A stretch of DNA of 64,000 nucleotides, from the NCBI GenBank assembly GCA_025210265.1, contig JAOASD010000004.1, forward strand, positions 62,001-126,000, read 5' to 3'. Origin of the DNA: Pelagimonas sp. Lineage in GTDB: Bacteria > Pseudomonadota > Alphaproteobacteria > Rhodobacterales > Rhodobacteraceae. Every line of letters starts with the position of its first letter. The stretch's first letter is position 1. Of this stretch, positions 39,598 through 48,241 are shown piece after piece. A model generated the notes under the pieces. That model was not told the origin of the DNA and did not search any database. It saw only the letters and a list, made by a program, of their open reading frames with translations. The translations under genes were made by a program, and so were the position numbers.

Positions 39598-40887
39598 ATG
39601 TCCCAACCCTTGCGTCTTGGTATTGCCGGTCTGGGGACCGTCGGCGCCGGTGTGGTCAAGATCGTCCGTCAGAAGGCCGCGCTTTTGGAAACACGCTCGG
39701 GCCGCAAGGTCGAGATCAGCGCCGTATCAGCCCGCAACCGTGACAAGGATCGCGGTGTGCCGCTGAGTGATTACGGTTGGGAAGACGATCCCGTTGCGCT
39801 GGCGACCCGCGATGATGTGGATGTGTTTGTCGAATTGATGGGCGGCAGCGATGGCCCCGCCAAGGCCGCAACCGAGGCCGCGCTGAAGGCGGGCAAGGAT
39901 GTGGTCACCGCCAACAAGGCGATGCTGGCCCATCACGGTCAGGAACTGGCCCAGCTGGCCGAGGATAACGGCGCGGTGCTGCGGTTCGAGGCCGCGGTCG
40001 CCGGGGGCATCCCGATCATCAAAAGCCTGACCGAAGGTCTGGCCGGCAATGAAATCGAACGCGTCATGGGCGTGATGAACGGCACCTGCAACTACATCCT
40101 GACCCGGATGGAAGATGCGGGCCTCAGCTATGACGAAGCCTTTGCCGAGGCAGACGGGCTGGGCTATCTGGAAGCGGATCCCAATCTGGATGTGGGCGGG
40201 ATTGATGCCGGTCACAAACTGTCTCTTTTGTCCTCGATCGCCTTTGGGACGCAGGTGAATTTCGCCGGTGTGGAGCTGGAAGGCATTGGCTGTGTCAGCA
40301 TCGAAGACATCCGCCAGGCCGCCGATATGGGCTATCGCATCAAACTGCTGGGCGTGGCGCGCCTGACCGGCCGTGGGCTGGAACAGACCATGACGCCCTG
40401 TCTGGTTCCGGCCAGCTCTCCTTTGGGTCAGCTGCAGGGCGGCACGAATATGGTTGTGGTTGATGGGGATCAGGTCGGTCAGATTGTGCTGCGCGGCGCG
40501 GGTGCGGGCGAAGGTCCGACCGCCAGCGCGGTGATGGGCGATGTGATGGACATTGCGCGCGGTCTGCGCGTGACCACCTTTGGTCAGCCCGCCGCCACGC
40601 TGAAACCGGCCCCCGCCGCCAAGGCAACGGTGGCTGCCCCGTTCTATCTGCGCCTGAACCTGCAGGACAAACCGGGTGCTATGGCCAAGGTCGCCGCTGT
40701 TCTGGGCGAGGCCGGTGTCTCCATCGACCGGATGCGCCAGTACAGCCACGATGACCAGACCACCGCGCCGGTGCTGATCGTGACCCATAAAACCACGCGC
40801 AGCGCGCTGGATGAGGCTTTGGCCCAGATGGGGGCGACGGGCGTTGTGTCCGACGATCCCGTTGCTCTGCGTATCGAAGAGGTCTGA
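39598..40887 (+). CDS. hom: Homoserine dehydrogenase
   Basis: From the ATG at 39598 (MSQPLRLGIAGLGTVGAGVV), preceded by AGGAG, the protein is 429 residues. It has an NAD-binding Rossmann domain, the homoserine dehydrogenase core (AVAGGIPIIKSLTEGLAGNE, MNGTCNYILTRM, GGIDAGHKLSLLSS) and a C-terminal ACT domain (RLNLQDKPGAMAKVAAVLGE) for threonine feedback. The in-frame ATG at 39577 is less likely. A 7-bp hairpin (39549-39566) precedes the gene. It is followed by glpX and recJ, an order I know from Rhodobacterales. Confidence 0.95.
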   Translation: MSQPLRLGIAGLGTVGAGVVKIVRQKAALLETRSGRKVEISAVSARNRDKDRGVPLSDYGWEDDPVALATRDDVDVFVELMGGSDGPAKAATEAALKAGKDVVTANKAMLAHHGQELAQLAEDNGAVLRFEAAVAGGIPIIKSLTEGLAGNEIERVMGVMNGTCNYILTRMEDAGLSYDEAFAEADGLGYLEADPNLDVGGIDAGHKLSLLSSIAFGTQVNFAGVELEGIGCVSIEDIRQAADMGYRIKLLGVARLTGRGLEQTMTPCLVPASSPLGQLQGGTNMVVVDGDQVGQIVLRGAGAGEGPTASAVMGDVMDIARGLRVTTFGQPAATLKPAPAAKATVAAPFYLRLNLQDKPGAMAKVAAVLGEAGVSIDRMRQYSHDDQTTAPVLIVTHKTTRSALDEALAQMGATGVVSDDPVALRIEEV

Positions 40888-40984
40888 CCCTTGTTTCCGG
40901 GCGGCGCTGCTGTCGCCCTTGCTCTCTTGTTGCTGGCATGGCTAAGGTCGCAGCCAGCGGCATCTCAGAATTGAAGGAATTCAC

Positions 40985-41959
40985 ATGTCCACAACTGTCG
41001 ATTTCAACGATCGTATGCTTTCCCTTGGCCTGGCCCGTGTGGCCGAACAGGCCGCCATTGCCAGCGCCGACTGGATCGGGCGTGGCGATGAAAAAGCTGC
41101 GGATCAGGCCGCCGTCAACGCCATGCGCGAGCAGCTGAACAAGCTGGAGATCGAAGGTGTTGTCGTAATCGGCGAAGGGGAGCGCGACGAAGCGCCCATG
41201 CTGTTCATCGGCGAAGAGGTTGGTGCCGGTGACGGCCCCGGCGTGGACATCGCGCTGGACCCGCTGGAAGGCACGACCCTGACCGCCAAGGACATGCCCA
41301 ACGCCCTGACCGTGATTGCCATGGGCCCGCGTGGGTCGATGCTGCACGCGCCCGACACCTATATGGACAAGCTGGCGATTGGTCCGGGCTATCCCGAAGG
41401 CATCGTGACCCTGGACATGCCGCCCGCCACCCGCGTGTCGGCTCTGGCCTCGGCGAAGGGCTGTATGCCGTCGGACATCACCGTCTGCATTCTGGAACGC
41501 CCCCGCCACGAAGCGATGATCGAAGAGGTGCGTTCCACCGGGGCGGGCATCCGTCTGATCACCGATGGCGATGTGGCCGGTGTGATGCATTGCGCGGAAC
41601 CCGACGTGACCGGGATTGACATGTATATGGGGCAGGGCGGCGCACCCGAGGGTGTTCTGGCGGCGGCTGCGCTGAAATGCATGGGTGGCCAGATGCAGGG
41701 CCGTCTGGTGTTCCGCAATGATGACGAGCGTGGCCGCGCGGCCAAGGCGGGCATCACCGATCTGGACAAGGTCTATACCCGTGATGAGATGGTCACTGCG
41801 GATGTGATCTTTGCCGCGACGGGCGTGACCAATGGCTCGATCCTGTCGGGCATCCAGCGCGAGCCGGGCTGGATCACCACCGAAACCCTGCTGATGCGTT
41901 CCAAAACCGGGTCGGTGCGGCGCATGGTCTACCGCAACCCGCGCAAGAGCGAGGGGTGA
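40985..41959 (+). CDS. glpX: Class II fructose-1,6-bisphosphatase GlpX
   Basis: The 324-residue protein matches GlpX. Features are IASADWIGRGDEKAADQAAV, the metal-binding VVIGEGERDEAPML, DIALDPLEGTTLTA (the Li-sensitive phosphatase DPxxGT motif) and GQGGAPEGVLAAAALKCMGG. It catalyses the gluconeogenic dephosphorylation of fructose-1,6-bisphosphate with a divalent metal. It stands 97 bases after hom on the same strand. An intergenic repeat follows its stop. Confidence 0.95.
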   Translation: MSTTVDFNDRMLSLGLARVAEQAAIASADWIGRGDEKAADQAAVNAMREQLNKLEIEGVVVIGEGERDEAPMLFIGEEVGAGDGPGVDIALDPLEGTTLTAKDMPNALTVIAMGPRGSMLHAPDTYMDKLAIGPGYPEGIVTLDMPPATRVSALASAKGCMPSDITVCILERPRHEAMIEEVRSTGAGIRLITDGDVAGVMHCAEPDVTGIDMYMGQGGAPEGVLAAAALKCMGGQMQGRLVFRNDDERGRAAKAGITDLDKVYTRDEMVTADVIFAATGVTNGSILSGIQREPGWITTETLLMRSKTGSVRRMVYRNPRKSEG

Positions 41960-41990
41960 GCGGGCAGCAAATTCGTTGTGACGAATTTGG

Positions 41991-42050
41991 TGGGGGCGCT
42001 GCCCCCGCCGTGCCTGCAGCACGACTCCCCCAAAGTATTTTGACCAAGAA
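41991..42050 (-). repeat. Rhodobacterales-type intergenic repeat, reverse copy
   Basis: Reverse-complement relative of the element at 27741-27799. It shares the TTCTTGGTC.AAATAC.T..GGGGGAGTC block and the C/G-rich hairpin. It sits between glpX and recJ. Confidence 0.7.
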
Positions 42051-42067
42051 GAAGACAGGGGGCGCGT

Positions 42068-43822
42068 TTGGGCTTTCTCGGAGTTGAGAGCAGCCTGACG
42101 GGCCGCTTGTGGGTTGGGCCGGGTGTAGAGGTCGAGCGCAAGGCCGAGGCGCTGGTTCAGGCGCATAGTTACCCTTTGGGGCTGGCGCTGGTTCTGGCCC
42201 GTTTGGGGGTGCCTGTCGAAGAGGCTCCCGGTTTTCTGGACCCGCGTTTGCGGGATCTTCTGCCCGATCCGCGCGGGTTGAAGGATATGGAGCGCGCTGC
42301 TGCGCGGTTCCTGACGGCGCTGCGGTTGCGGCAGCGCATCGCGGTTTTTGCGGATTATGATGTGGATGGCGGCAGTTCTGCCGCGTTGCTGTTGCATTGG
42401 CTGCGCCAGATGGGGGCGGCTGCGACGCTGTATGTGCCGGATCGGATTGACGAGGGCTATGGCCCCAATGTGCCGGCCATGCGGGATTTGGCGGCGGCGC
42501 ATGATCTGATCATCTGTGTGGATTGTGGTACCCTTAGTCATGAGGCGATTGCAGCGGCCGAGGGCGCGGATGTGGTGGTTCTGGATCACCATTTGGGCGG
42601 CGAGACCCTGCCCGATTGCCTAGCGGTGGTGAACCCAAATCGGCAGGATGAGGATGGCAGCCTTGCGCATCTGTGCGCGGCGGCGGTGGTCTTTCTGATG
42701 CTGGTCGAGGCGGGGCGTCAGCTGCGCGAAGCGGGGGAGCAGGGGCCGGATCTGATGGGGTTCCTGGATCTTGTTGCCCTGGCCACTGTTGCGGATGTTG
42801 CGCCTTTGAAGGGGGTGAATCGTGCGCTGGTGCGTCAGGGGGTCAAGGTGATGGCTGGCCGGCGGCGTCCGGGGCTTGTGGCTCTGTCGGATGTGGCCAA
42901 GTTGGACGCTGCGCCATCTGCCTATCATCTTGGGTTTGTCTTTGGGCCGCGCATCAATGCGGGCGGTCGGATTGGCAAGGCGGATTTGGGCGCGCGCCTG
43001 TTGGCTTGTCCCGATCTGGCCGAGGCCCGCGCCATGGCCGAGCGGCTGGATGCGTTGAACGCCGAGCGTCGTGAGGTCGAGGCCGCCGTGCGTGCTGCCG
43101 CGCTTGCGCAGGCCGAAGAGCGTGGTTTGGATGCGCCTTTGGTCTGGGCTGCGGGCGAGGGCTGGCATCCCGGTGTGGTGGGCATCGTGGCCTCGCGTCT
43201 GAAGGAAAAGACAAATCGCCCGGCTGTGGTGATTGGGTTTGATGGTGAGGATGGCAAAGGGTCTGGGCGCTCGGTCGCGGGGATCGATCTGGGCGCGTCG
43301 ATCCAGAAGATCGCCGCAGAGGGGCTGCTGCAAAAAGGCGGGGGGCACCGCATGGCGGCGGGTCTGTCGCTAAGCCGCGATCAGCTGGAACCGGCAATGG
43401 CGCGCCTGTCTGAATTGCTGGGCAAGCAGGGGGCCGGGACCGGCGGTGCGGCGGATCTGCGGCTGGATGGGATGCTGATGCCCGGCGCTGTGCGACCGGA
43501 ATTGCTGGAAGAGCTGGACAAGGCGGGGCCTTATGGCCAAGGGGCCTCTGCGCCGCGATTTGCGCTGGCGGATATGCGGATCGCTTTTGCCAAACAGGTC
43601 GGCACGGGCCACCTGAAGCTGAGCTGTGACGATGGGTTGGGCAACCGGTTGGAGGGGATCTGTTTTGGTGCCTTTGACGGCCCGCTTGGTCCGGCCTTGT
43701 TGAATCACGGCGGTGCGCGGTTCCATCTGGCCGGGCGGCTGGAAATCAACGAATGGGGCGGGCGGCGTGCTGTGCAGATTCGCTTGGAAGACGCGGCACC
43801 CGCTGCGGATGGATCTGTGTAA
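42068..43822 (+). CDS. recJ: Single-stranded-DNA exonuclease RecJ
   Basis: The 584-residue DHH-family nuclease has motif I FADYDVDGGSSAALLLHWL, motif II DLIICVDCGTLS, the DHH motif VVVLDHHLGGE, a later VWAAGEGWHPGVVGIVASRL and the DHHA1 GGGHRMAAGLSL motif. RecJ degrades single strands 5' to 3' in RecF recombination, mismatch repair and fork processing. The apparent start is TTG at 42068; no ATG lies near the conserved N-terminus, so the exact start is uncertain. Confidence 0.93.
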   Translation: MGFLGVESSLTGRLWVGPGVEVERKAEALVQAHSYPLGLALVLARLGVPVEEAPGFLDPRLRDLLPDPRGLKDMERAAARFLTALRLRQRIAVFADYDVDGGSSAALLLHWLRQMGAAATLYVPDRIDEGYGPNVPAMRDLAAAHDLIICVDCGTLSHEAIAAAEGADVVVLDHHLGGETLPDCLAVVNPNRQDEDGSLAHLCAAAVVFLMLVEAGRQLREAGEQGPDLMGFLDLVALATVADVAPLKGVNRALVRQGVKVMAGRRRPGLVALSDVAKLDAAPSAYHLGFVFGPRINAGGRIGKADLGARLLACPDLAEARAMAERLDALNAERREVEAAVRAAALAQAEERGLDAPLVWAAGEGWHPGVVGIVASRLKEKTNRPAVVIGFDGEDGKGSGRSVAGIDLGASIQKIAAEGLLQKGGGHRMAAGLSLSRDQLEPAMARLSELLGKQGAGTGGAADLRLDGMLMPGAVRPELLEELDKAGPYGQGASAPRFALADMRIAFAKQVGTGHLKLSCDDGLGNRLEGICFGAFDGPLGPALLNHGGARFHLAGRLEINEWGGRRAVQIRLEDAAPAADGSV

Positions 43823-43944
43823 GGTTTTGAAAGAAAATGGATTATCTGGATTGTTTTGAAAAATATCCGGGGTGCTGAAAAAACTGAATTTTTTGCTTGC
43901 AAGCGTCCACGGCTTTGCCTAGAAACCGCCTCACGCTACAGAGT

Positions 43945-44019
43945 GGCCCGTTCGTCTATCGGTTAGGACGCCAGGTTTTCAACCTGGAAAGAGGGGTTCG
44001 ATTCCCCTACGGGCTGCCA
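43945..44019 (+). tRNA. tRNA-Glu (TTC), copy 1
   Basis: The 75-base gene has acceptor arms GGCCCGT/ACGGGCT, the anticodon loop TTTTCAA with anticodon TTC, a T arm AGGGG-TTCGATT-CCCCT and an encoded CCA end. Copy 2 follows 298 bases downstream and is identical. Confidence 0.95.
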
Positions 44020-44242
44020 CTTTTCCCGAATATTCTATCAGATGAGCGTTCCGCTTGGTGAGCCGTGATGTCTGAATATCTGTTCATCATGATGAACATG
44101 GTCCCGACAGGGCCCTTATTTTTGTCTGGTTTTCCAGAAAACTGTAGCGCGTTCCTAAAGTTAAACACGAAGAGCAATTTCTTGATTTTTCTGCTTGCAA
44201 CCCGCCGCCGCTTTGCCTAAACACCGCCTCACGCTACAGAGT

Positions 44243-44317
44243 GGCCCGTTCGTCTATCGGTTAGGACGCCAGGTTTTCAACCTGGAAAGAGGGGTTCGAT
44301 TCCCCTACGGGCTGCCA
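44243..44317 (+). tRNA. tRNA-Glu (TTC), copy 2
   Basis: Identical to copy 1 over all 75 bases. The upstream ~45 bases, including GCTTTGCCTA and ACCGCCTCACGCTACAGAGT, are also largely shared, so each copy has a similar promoter region. Confidence 0.95.
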
Positions 44318-44354
44318 CTTTTCCTAAATATATCAAAACACTAGGATGCGATCC

Positions 44355-44963
44355 TTATAGGTGTCTTGCAAAGAACCTGTCGATTTCGCGTGCGGTCGGT
44401 GTCTGCCCGGTGAAGACCTCGACATAGGGGGGCATGTTGCGGATGCGCGTTTCGCGATCTTCTTCGATCTGCATCGAGATATAGCCGACCTGCGTATACA
44501 TCACCGTCATCGCGCGCGCATGGGCGTCGACCTGATCCTTGCCAAAGCGGCGGAACATGGCGGTGAGCGCGTCCTGGCGGCGCGTGTCTGCCTCGTCCAG
44601 GCGCAGCTGTAGCGCCGGGTCGGTGCGGGCCCAGTTGCGGATGGCGAGATCCAGTTTTGAATCAAACAGATTGGGATCCAGCCAGCAGTCGAACAGGTTG
44701 AACACTGCCTCGGCCAATGTGTCCGCATAGGCCTGGGTGCGGGCCACCATGTTCCCGGTGTTCTTTTCTTCCCAGCGCCCGATCATCGCCTCTAGCAGGG
44801 CGTCGCGATCCTTGAAATGCCAGTAGAACCCGGTGCGCGCCACGCCCAGTCGTTTGGCTAGGGGCATGACTTTGACGGCTTCGACGCCGCGTTCGGTCAA
44901 CAGATCATAGGCGGCCTGCAGCCATGCGGCTTCGGTTCCGCTGGAAAGTCGAGCATCATCCAT
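44355..44963 (-). CDS. TetR-family regulator
   Basis: From the ATG at 44963 (MDDARLSSGTEAAWLQAAYD) the protein is 202 residues with a TetR HTH (LLTERGVEAVKVMPLAKRLG, VARTGFYWHFKDRDAL) and a helical ligand domain. The frame runs further upstream to 45170 but that part overlaps the divergent dioxygenase gene. It is divergent from the 2OG-dioxygenase operon with a ~119-base gap, so it probably controls that operon. Confidence 0.9.
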   Translation of the reverse strand: MDDARLSSGTEAAWLQAAYDLLTERGVEAVKVMPLAKRLGVARTGFYWHFKDRDALLEAMIGRWEEKNTGNMVARTQAYADTLAEAVFNLFDCWLDPNLFDSKLDLAIRNWARTDPALQLRLDEADTRRQDALTAMFRRFGKDQVDAHARAMTVMYTQVGYISMQIEEDRETRIRNMPPYVEVFTGQTPTAREIDRFFARHL

Positions 44964-45006
44964 GGCGCGTTTCCTATATTTCCTGTCGCAAAATCGCAAG
45001 TAACTC

Positions 45007-45018
45007 GACACTTGTGTC
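45007..45018. promoter_or_regulatory. Inverted repeat GACAC-TT-GTGTC, candidate TetR operator
   Basis: A perfect 5-bp inverted repeat lies in the gap between the divergent TetR and dioxygenase genes. A TGTCAA occurs on its right arm (45015-45020) and again at 45036-45041, each a possible TTGACA -35 element on the minus strand. Confidence 0.4.
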
Positions 45019-45082
45019 AATTTAAACGTCATATCTGTCAACACATGCCCCAAAGCGGCATACTGAACACTGGAAACGCCTG

Positions 45083-46084
45083 ATGAGCACCTCAGATATT
45101 GCACGTCTTGATGATACTTTACGCGCGACCCGCCAGAGCTTTGACAAGATCCCTGTGGTGGATATTGCACCGCTGATGGATGGCAGTGACCCCGAAAAGG
45201 TGGCGGGCGAAATTCGCTGGGCGCTGTCCAATGCGGGGTTCATGTATGTGAAAAACCATTCGGTTGCGGGGGATGTGGTCGAGGCCGCCTTTGAACGCAC
45301 CCGCGCGTTTTTCGACCTGCCCGAAGCAGACAAGATGGCGCTGCATGTGTCCAATTCGGGCACGGCGCTGCGCGGCTATATCGAACCGTTTGGCGAAAAC
45401 ACCGATCCGGGCAAGACCAAGGATCTGAAGGAATGTTTTGACATTGGCCCGGAGACCGCCGCGACCGGCCCGTTCTTTGGCCCCAACCAATGGCCGGATG
45501 AAACCCGCCTGCCGGGGTTTCGCGATGCGGTCTATGGCTATCACGAGGAAATGAAACGCCTGTCCATGGTGCTGCTCAGCGGGATTGCGCGCTCTCTGGA
45601 TTTGGCACCCGATTTCTTTGAAAGCCGTTTGCAGAATCCGATCAGCATCCAGCGCCTGCTGCATTATCCGCCGCAGACCGGGCAGGTGGATGAAAGCGTG
45701 ATCGGCATCGGCGCGCATACGGATTACGGCAATCTGACCATTCTTGCGCAGGATGATGTGGGTGGTTTGCAGGTGATGAACCGCGATGGTGCCTGGGTCG
45801 AAGGCACGCCGATTCCCGGCACTTTTGTCATCAATATTGGCGATCTGGTGCAGCGTCTGACCAATGATCGCTATCTGGCCAATCTGCACCGGGTGGTGAA
45901 CACCTCGGGCCGTGAACGCTATTCGATCCCGTTCTTCATTGATGCGGATTTTGATGCGGAATTTGGCCCGCTGGACAGCTGTGTCAGCGCCGACAATCCC
46001 GCCCGGTATCAGACCGTGACTTGCGGGTCGCATAAATTCCAGAGATTTGTGAACTCCTACGCACATCTCAAGGAAAACGCATAA
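45083..46084 (+). CDS. 2-oxoglutarate/Fe(II) dioxygenase, isopenicillin-N-synthase family
   Basis: The 333-residue protein has the N-terminal DIOX_N region (KIPVVDIAPL) and the double-stranded beta-helix. Metal ligands are H212 and D214 (GAHTDYGNLTIL) and H269 (LHRVV), with the 2-oxoglutarate-binding RYS (R279, S281). It heads an operon with an N-methylproline-demethylase-like flavoprotein and a ProC-like reductase. A reasonable inference is oxidative N-demethylation or hydroxylation of a betaine or proline derivative. The gap to the next gene is 99 bases and holds a hairpin. Confidence 0.9.
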   Translation: MSTSDIARLDDTLRATRQSFDKIPVVDIAPLMDGSDPEKVAGEIRWALSNAGFMYVKNHSVAGDVVEAAFERTRAFFDLPEADKMALHVSNSGTALRGYIEPFGENTDPGKTKDLKECFDIGPETAATGPFFGPNQWPDETRLPGFRDAVYGYHEEMKRLSMVLLSGIARSLDLAPDFFESRLQNPISIQRLLHYPPQTGQVDESVIGIGAHTDYGNLTILAQDDVGGLQVMNRDGAWVEGTPIPGTFVINIGDLVQRLTNDRYLANLHRVVNTSGRERYSIPFFIDADFDAEFGPLDSCVSADNPARYQTVTCGSHKFQRFVNSYAHLKENA

Positions 46085-46091
46085 AAAATCC

Positions 46092-46120
46092 CGCATGAGG
46101 GTCTGCGGGGCCCTCATGCG
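46092..46120 (+). other. Intergenic hairpin in the dioxygenase operon
   Basis: CGCATGAGGG (46092-46101) and CCCTCATGCG (46111-46120) form a perfect 10-bp stem with a 9-base loop and no T-run. It may protect the upstream message or reduce downstream expression. Confidence 0.6.
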
Positions 46121-46183
46121 AAACCGTTTGCCTTGGGGCGGAGGGCGCTTCAAGGTGACGGGCAAAACAACAGGAAGCCAGCC

Positions 46184-48229
46184 ATGTCCAGCGACCCTTT
46201 GCTTCAGCCCTATCAGCTGAAACATCTGACGCTTAGAAACCGGATCATGACCACCAGTCACGAACCGGCCTATCCCGAGGACGGGATGCCGAAACAGCGT
46301 TATGCGGCCTATCATGCCGAACGCGCCAAGGCGGGTGTGGCGCTGGCCATGACGGCAGGCTCTGCGGCGGTCAGCCGGGACAGCCCGCCGGTGTTCAACA
46401 ATATCCTGGCCTATAAGGACGAGGTCGTGCCCTGGATCCGGCAGTTGACCGATGCCTGTCACGACCATGGCTGTGCCGTGATGATCCAGCTGACCCATCT
46501 GGGGCGGCGCACTGGCTGGAACAAGGGCGACTGGCTGCCCTCTGTGTCCTCTTCGCGCCACCGCGAACCGGCGCACCGGGCCTTTCCCAAGCTGATCGAA
46601 GATTGGGATATCGAGCGCATCATCACCGATTTCGCCGATGCGACCGAGCGCATGAAAGAAGGCGGCATGGATGGGATCGAGCTGCAGGTCTATGGCCATC
46701 TGCTGGATCAGTTCTGGTCGCCTCTGACCAATGATCTGGATGGTCCCTTTGGAGGGCAAAGCCTTGACTCCCGGCTGCATTTCCCGCTGGAGGTGCTGCG
46801 CGCGATCCGCAAACGGGTGGGCGATGATTTTATCGTTGGCCTGCGCTACACAGCGGATGAGGCCGAGGCAGGGGGCATCACCCCCGAAGATGGGATCGAG
46901 ATTTCCAAACGCTTGTCCGATAGCGGCATGGTTGATTTCCTCAACGTGATCCGGGGGCGCATCCACACGGATCCCGCCATGACCGATGTGATCCCGGTGC
47001 AGGGCATGAAGGCCGCGCCGCATCTGGATTTCGCCGGTGCGGTCAAACAGGCCACCGGGATGCCGACCTTTCACGCCGCGCGCATCCCCGATGTGGCCAC
47101 GGCGCGCCATGCGGTGTCGGCCGGGCTGCTGGATATGGTCGGCATGACCCGCGCCCATATGGCCGATCCGCATATCGTGCAAAAGATCATCGAGGGGCGC
47201 GAAGATGACATCCGCCCCTGCGTTGGCGCAACCTATTGTCTGGACAGGATTTATCAGGCGGGCGAGGCGCTGTGCCTGCACAACGCCGCCACTGGGCGCG
47301 AACTGAGTATGCCCCATGTGATCGCACCCGCAGAGCAGGTGAAAAACATCGTGATTGTCGGCGCTGGGCCTGCGGGGCTAGAGGCCGCGCGGGTCGCGTC
47401 CGAGCGCGGGCACAAGGTGACAGTGCTGGAGGCGCAGGCCGATCCCGGCGGGCAGGTCCGGTTGACTGCGCAAAGCCCGCGCCGCCGCGAAATGATCGGC
47501 ATCATCGACTGGCGCATGGCGCAATGTGCCGCGCGGGATGTGACTTTCCGCTTCAACACCTGGGCCGAGGCCGAGGATGTGACCGCGCTGGACCCCGATG
47601 TGGTGATCATCGCCACCGGCGGCCTGCCCAATATGCAGCTGTTTGAACAGGCGGGGGAGGCACCCCATGTGGTCAGCGCCTGGGATCTGATTTCCGGCGA
47701 TGTGAAGCCCGCAGAGAACGTGCTGATCTATGATGAAAGCGGCGATCACCCCGGTCTGATGGCGGCGGAGATTGCCGCGACTGCCGGTGCGCAGGTCGAG
47801 GTGATGACCCCGGATCGGGTCTTTGCCCCCGACATAATGGCGATGAACCTTGTGCCCTATATGCGCAGCCTGCAGGCGCGTGATGTCACCTTTACCGTCA
47901 CCCGCCGCCTGCTGACTGTCACGCGCGAGGGCAATCAGCTGACCGCCCATATCGGTACGGATTACAGCGATCTGGTCACGCAGGCGCGCTATGATCAGAT
48001 TGTGGTGAATTACGGCACCATGCCGATGGAGGATCTGTATTTTGACCTCAAACCCCTGTCGCGCAATGGCGGCGCCGTGGATTATGACGCCCTCATCAGC
48101 GGGCAGTCTCAGGATGTGACACGCAACCCTGACGGCAAATTCCAGCTGTTCCGCATTGGCGATGCGGTCAGCGCGCGCAACACACATGCGGCGATCTATG
48201 ATGCGCTGCGTTTGATGAAAGACATCTGA
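46184..48229 (+). CDS. FMN/Fe-S/FAD oxidoreductase of the N-methylproline demethylase / trimethylamine dehydrogenase type
   Basis: From the ATG at 46184 (MSSDPLLQPYQLKHLTLRNR) the protein is 681 residues. An N-terminal old-yellow-enzyme TIM barrel (about 1-330) binds FMN. A cysteine region, RPCVGATYCLDRIYQAGEAL then C, provides Fe-S ligands. A C-terminal NAD(P)/FAD domain starts with NIVIVGAGPAGLEAARVASE. The same layout occurs in trimethylamine dehydrogenase, dimethylglycine demethylases and stachydrine/N-methylproline demethylases. The spacing CVGATYC...C and the ProC-like neighbour favour an N-methylproline-type substrate. Confidence 0.85.
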   Translation: MSSDPLLQPYQLKHLTLRNRIMTTSHEPAYPEDGMPKQRYAAYHAERAKAGVALAMTAGSAAVSRDSPPVFNNILAYKDEVVPWIRQLTDACHDHGCAVMIQLTHLGRRTGWNKGDWLPSVSSSRHREPAHRAFPKLIEDWDIERIITDFADATERMKEGGMDGIELQVYGHLLDQFWSPLTNDLDGPFGGQSLDSRLHFPLEVLRAIRKRVGDDFIVGLRYTADEAEAGGITPEDGIEISKRLSDSGMVDFLNVIRGRIHTDPAMTDVIPVQGMKAAPHLDFAGAVKQATGMPTFHAARIPDVATARHAVSAGLLDMVGMTRAHMADPHIVQKIIEGREDDIRPCVGATYCLDRIYQAGEALCLHNAATGRELSMPHVIAPAEQVKNIVIVGAGPAGLEAARVASERGHKVTVLEAQADPGGQVRLTAQSPRRREMIGIIDWRMAQCAARDVTFRFNTWAEAEDVTALDPDVVIIATGGLPNMQLFEQAGEAPHVVSAWDLISGDVKPAENVLIYDESGDHPGLMAAEIAATAGAQVEVMTPDRVFAPDIMAMNLVPYMRSLQARDVTFTVTRRLLTVTREGNQLTAHIGTDYSDLVTQARYDQIVVNYGTMPMEDLYFDLKPLSRNGGAVDYDALISGQSQDVTRNPDGKFQLFRIGDAVSARNTHAAIYDALRLMKDI

Positions 48230-48241
48230 GGGGGATTGTGC

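Noticed and set aside
45119-47317. 732-codon antisense frame across the dioxygenase and demethylase genes
   Set aside because: It runs through two well-supported genes and an intergenic hairpin on the other strand and has no recognisable domain.
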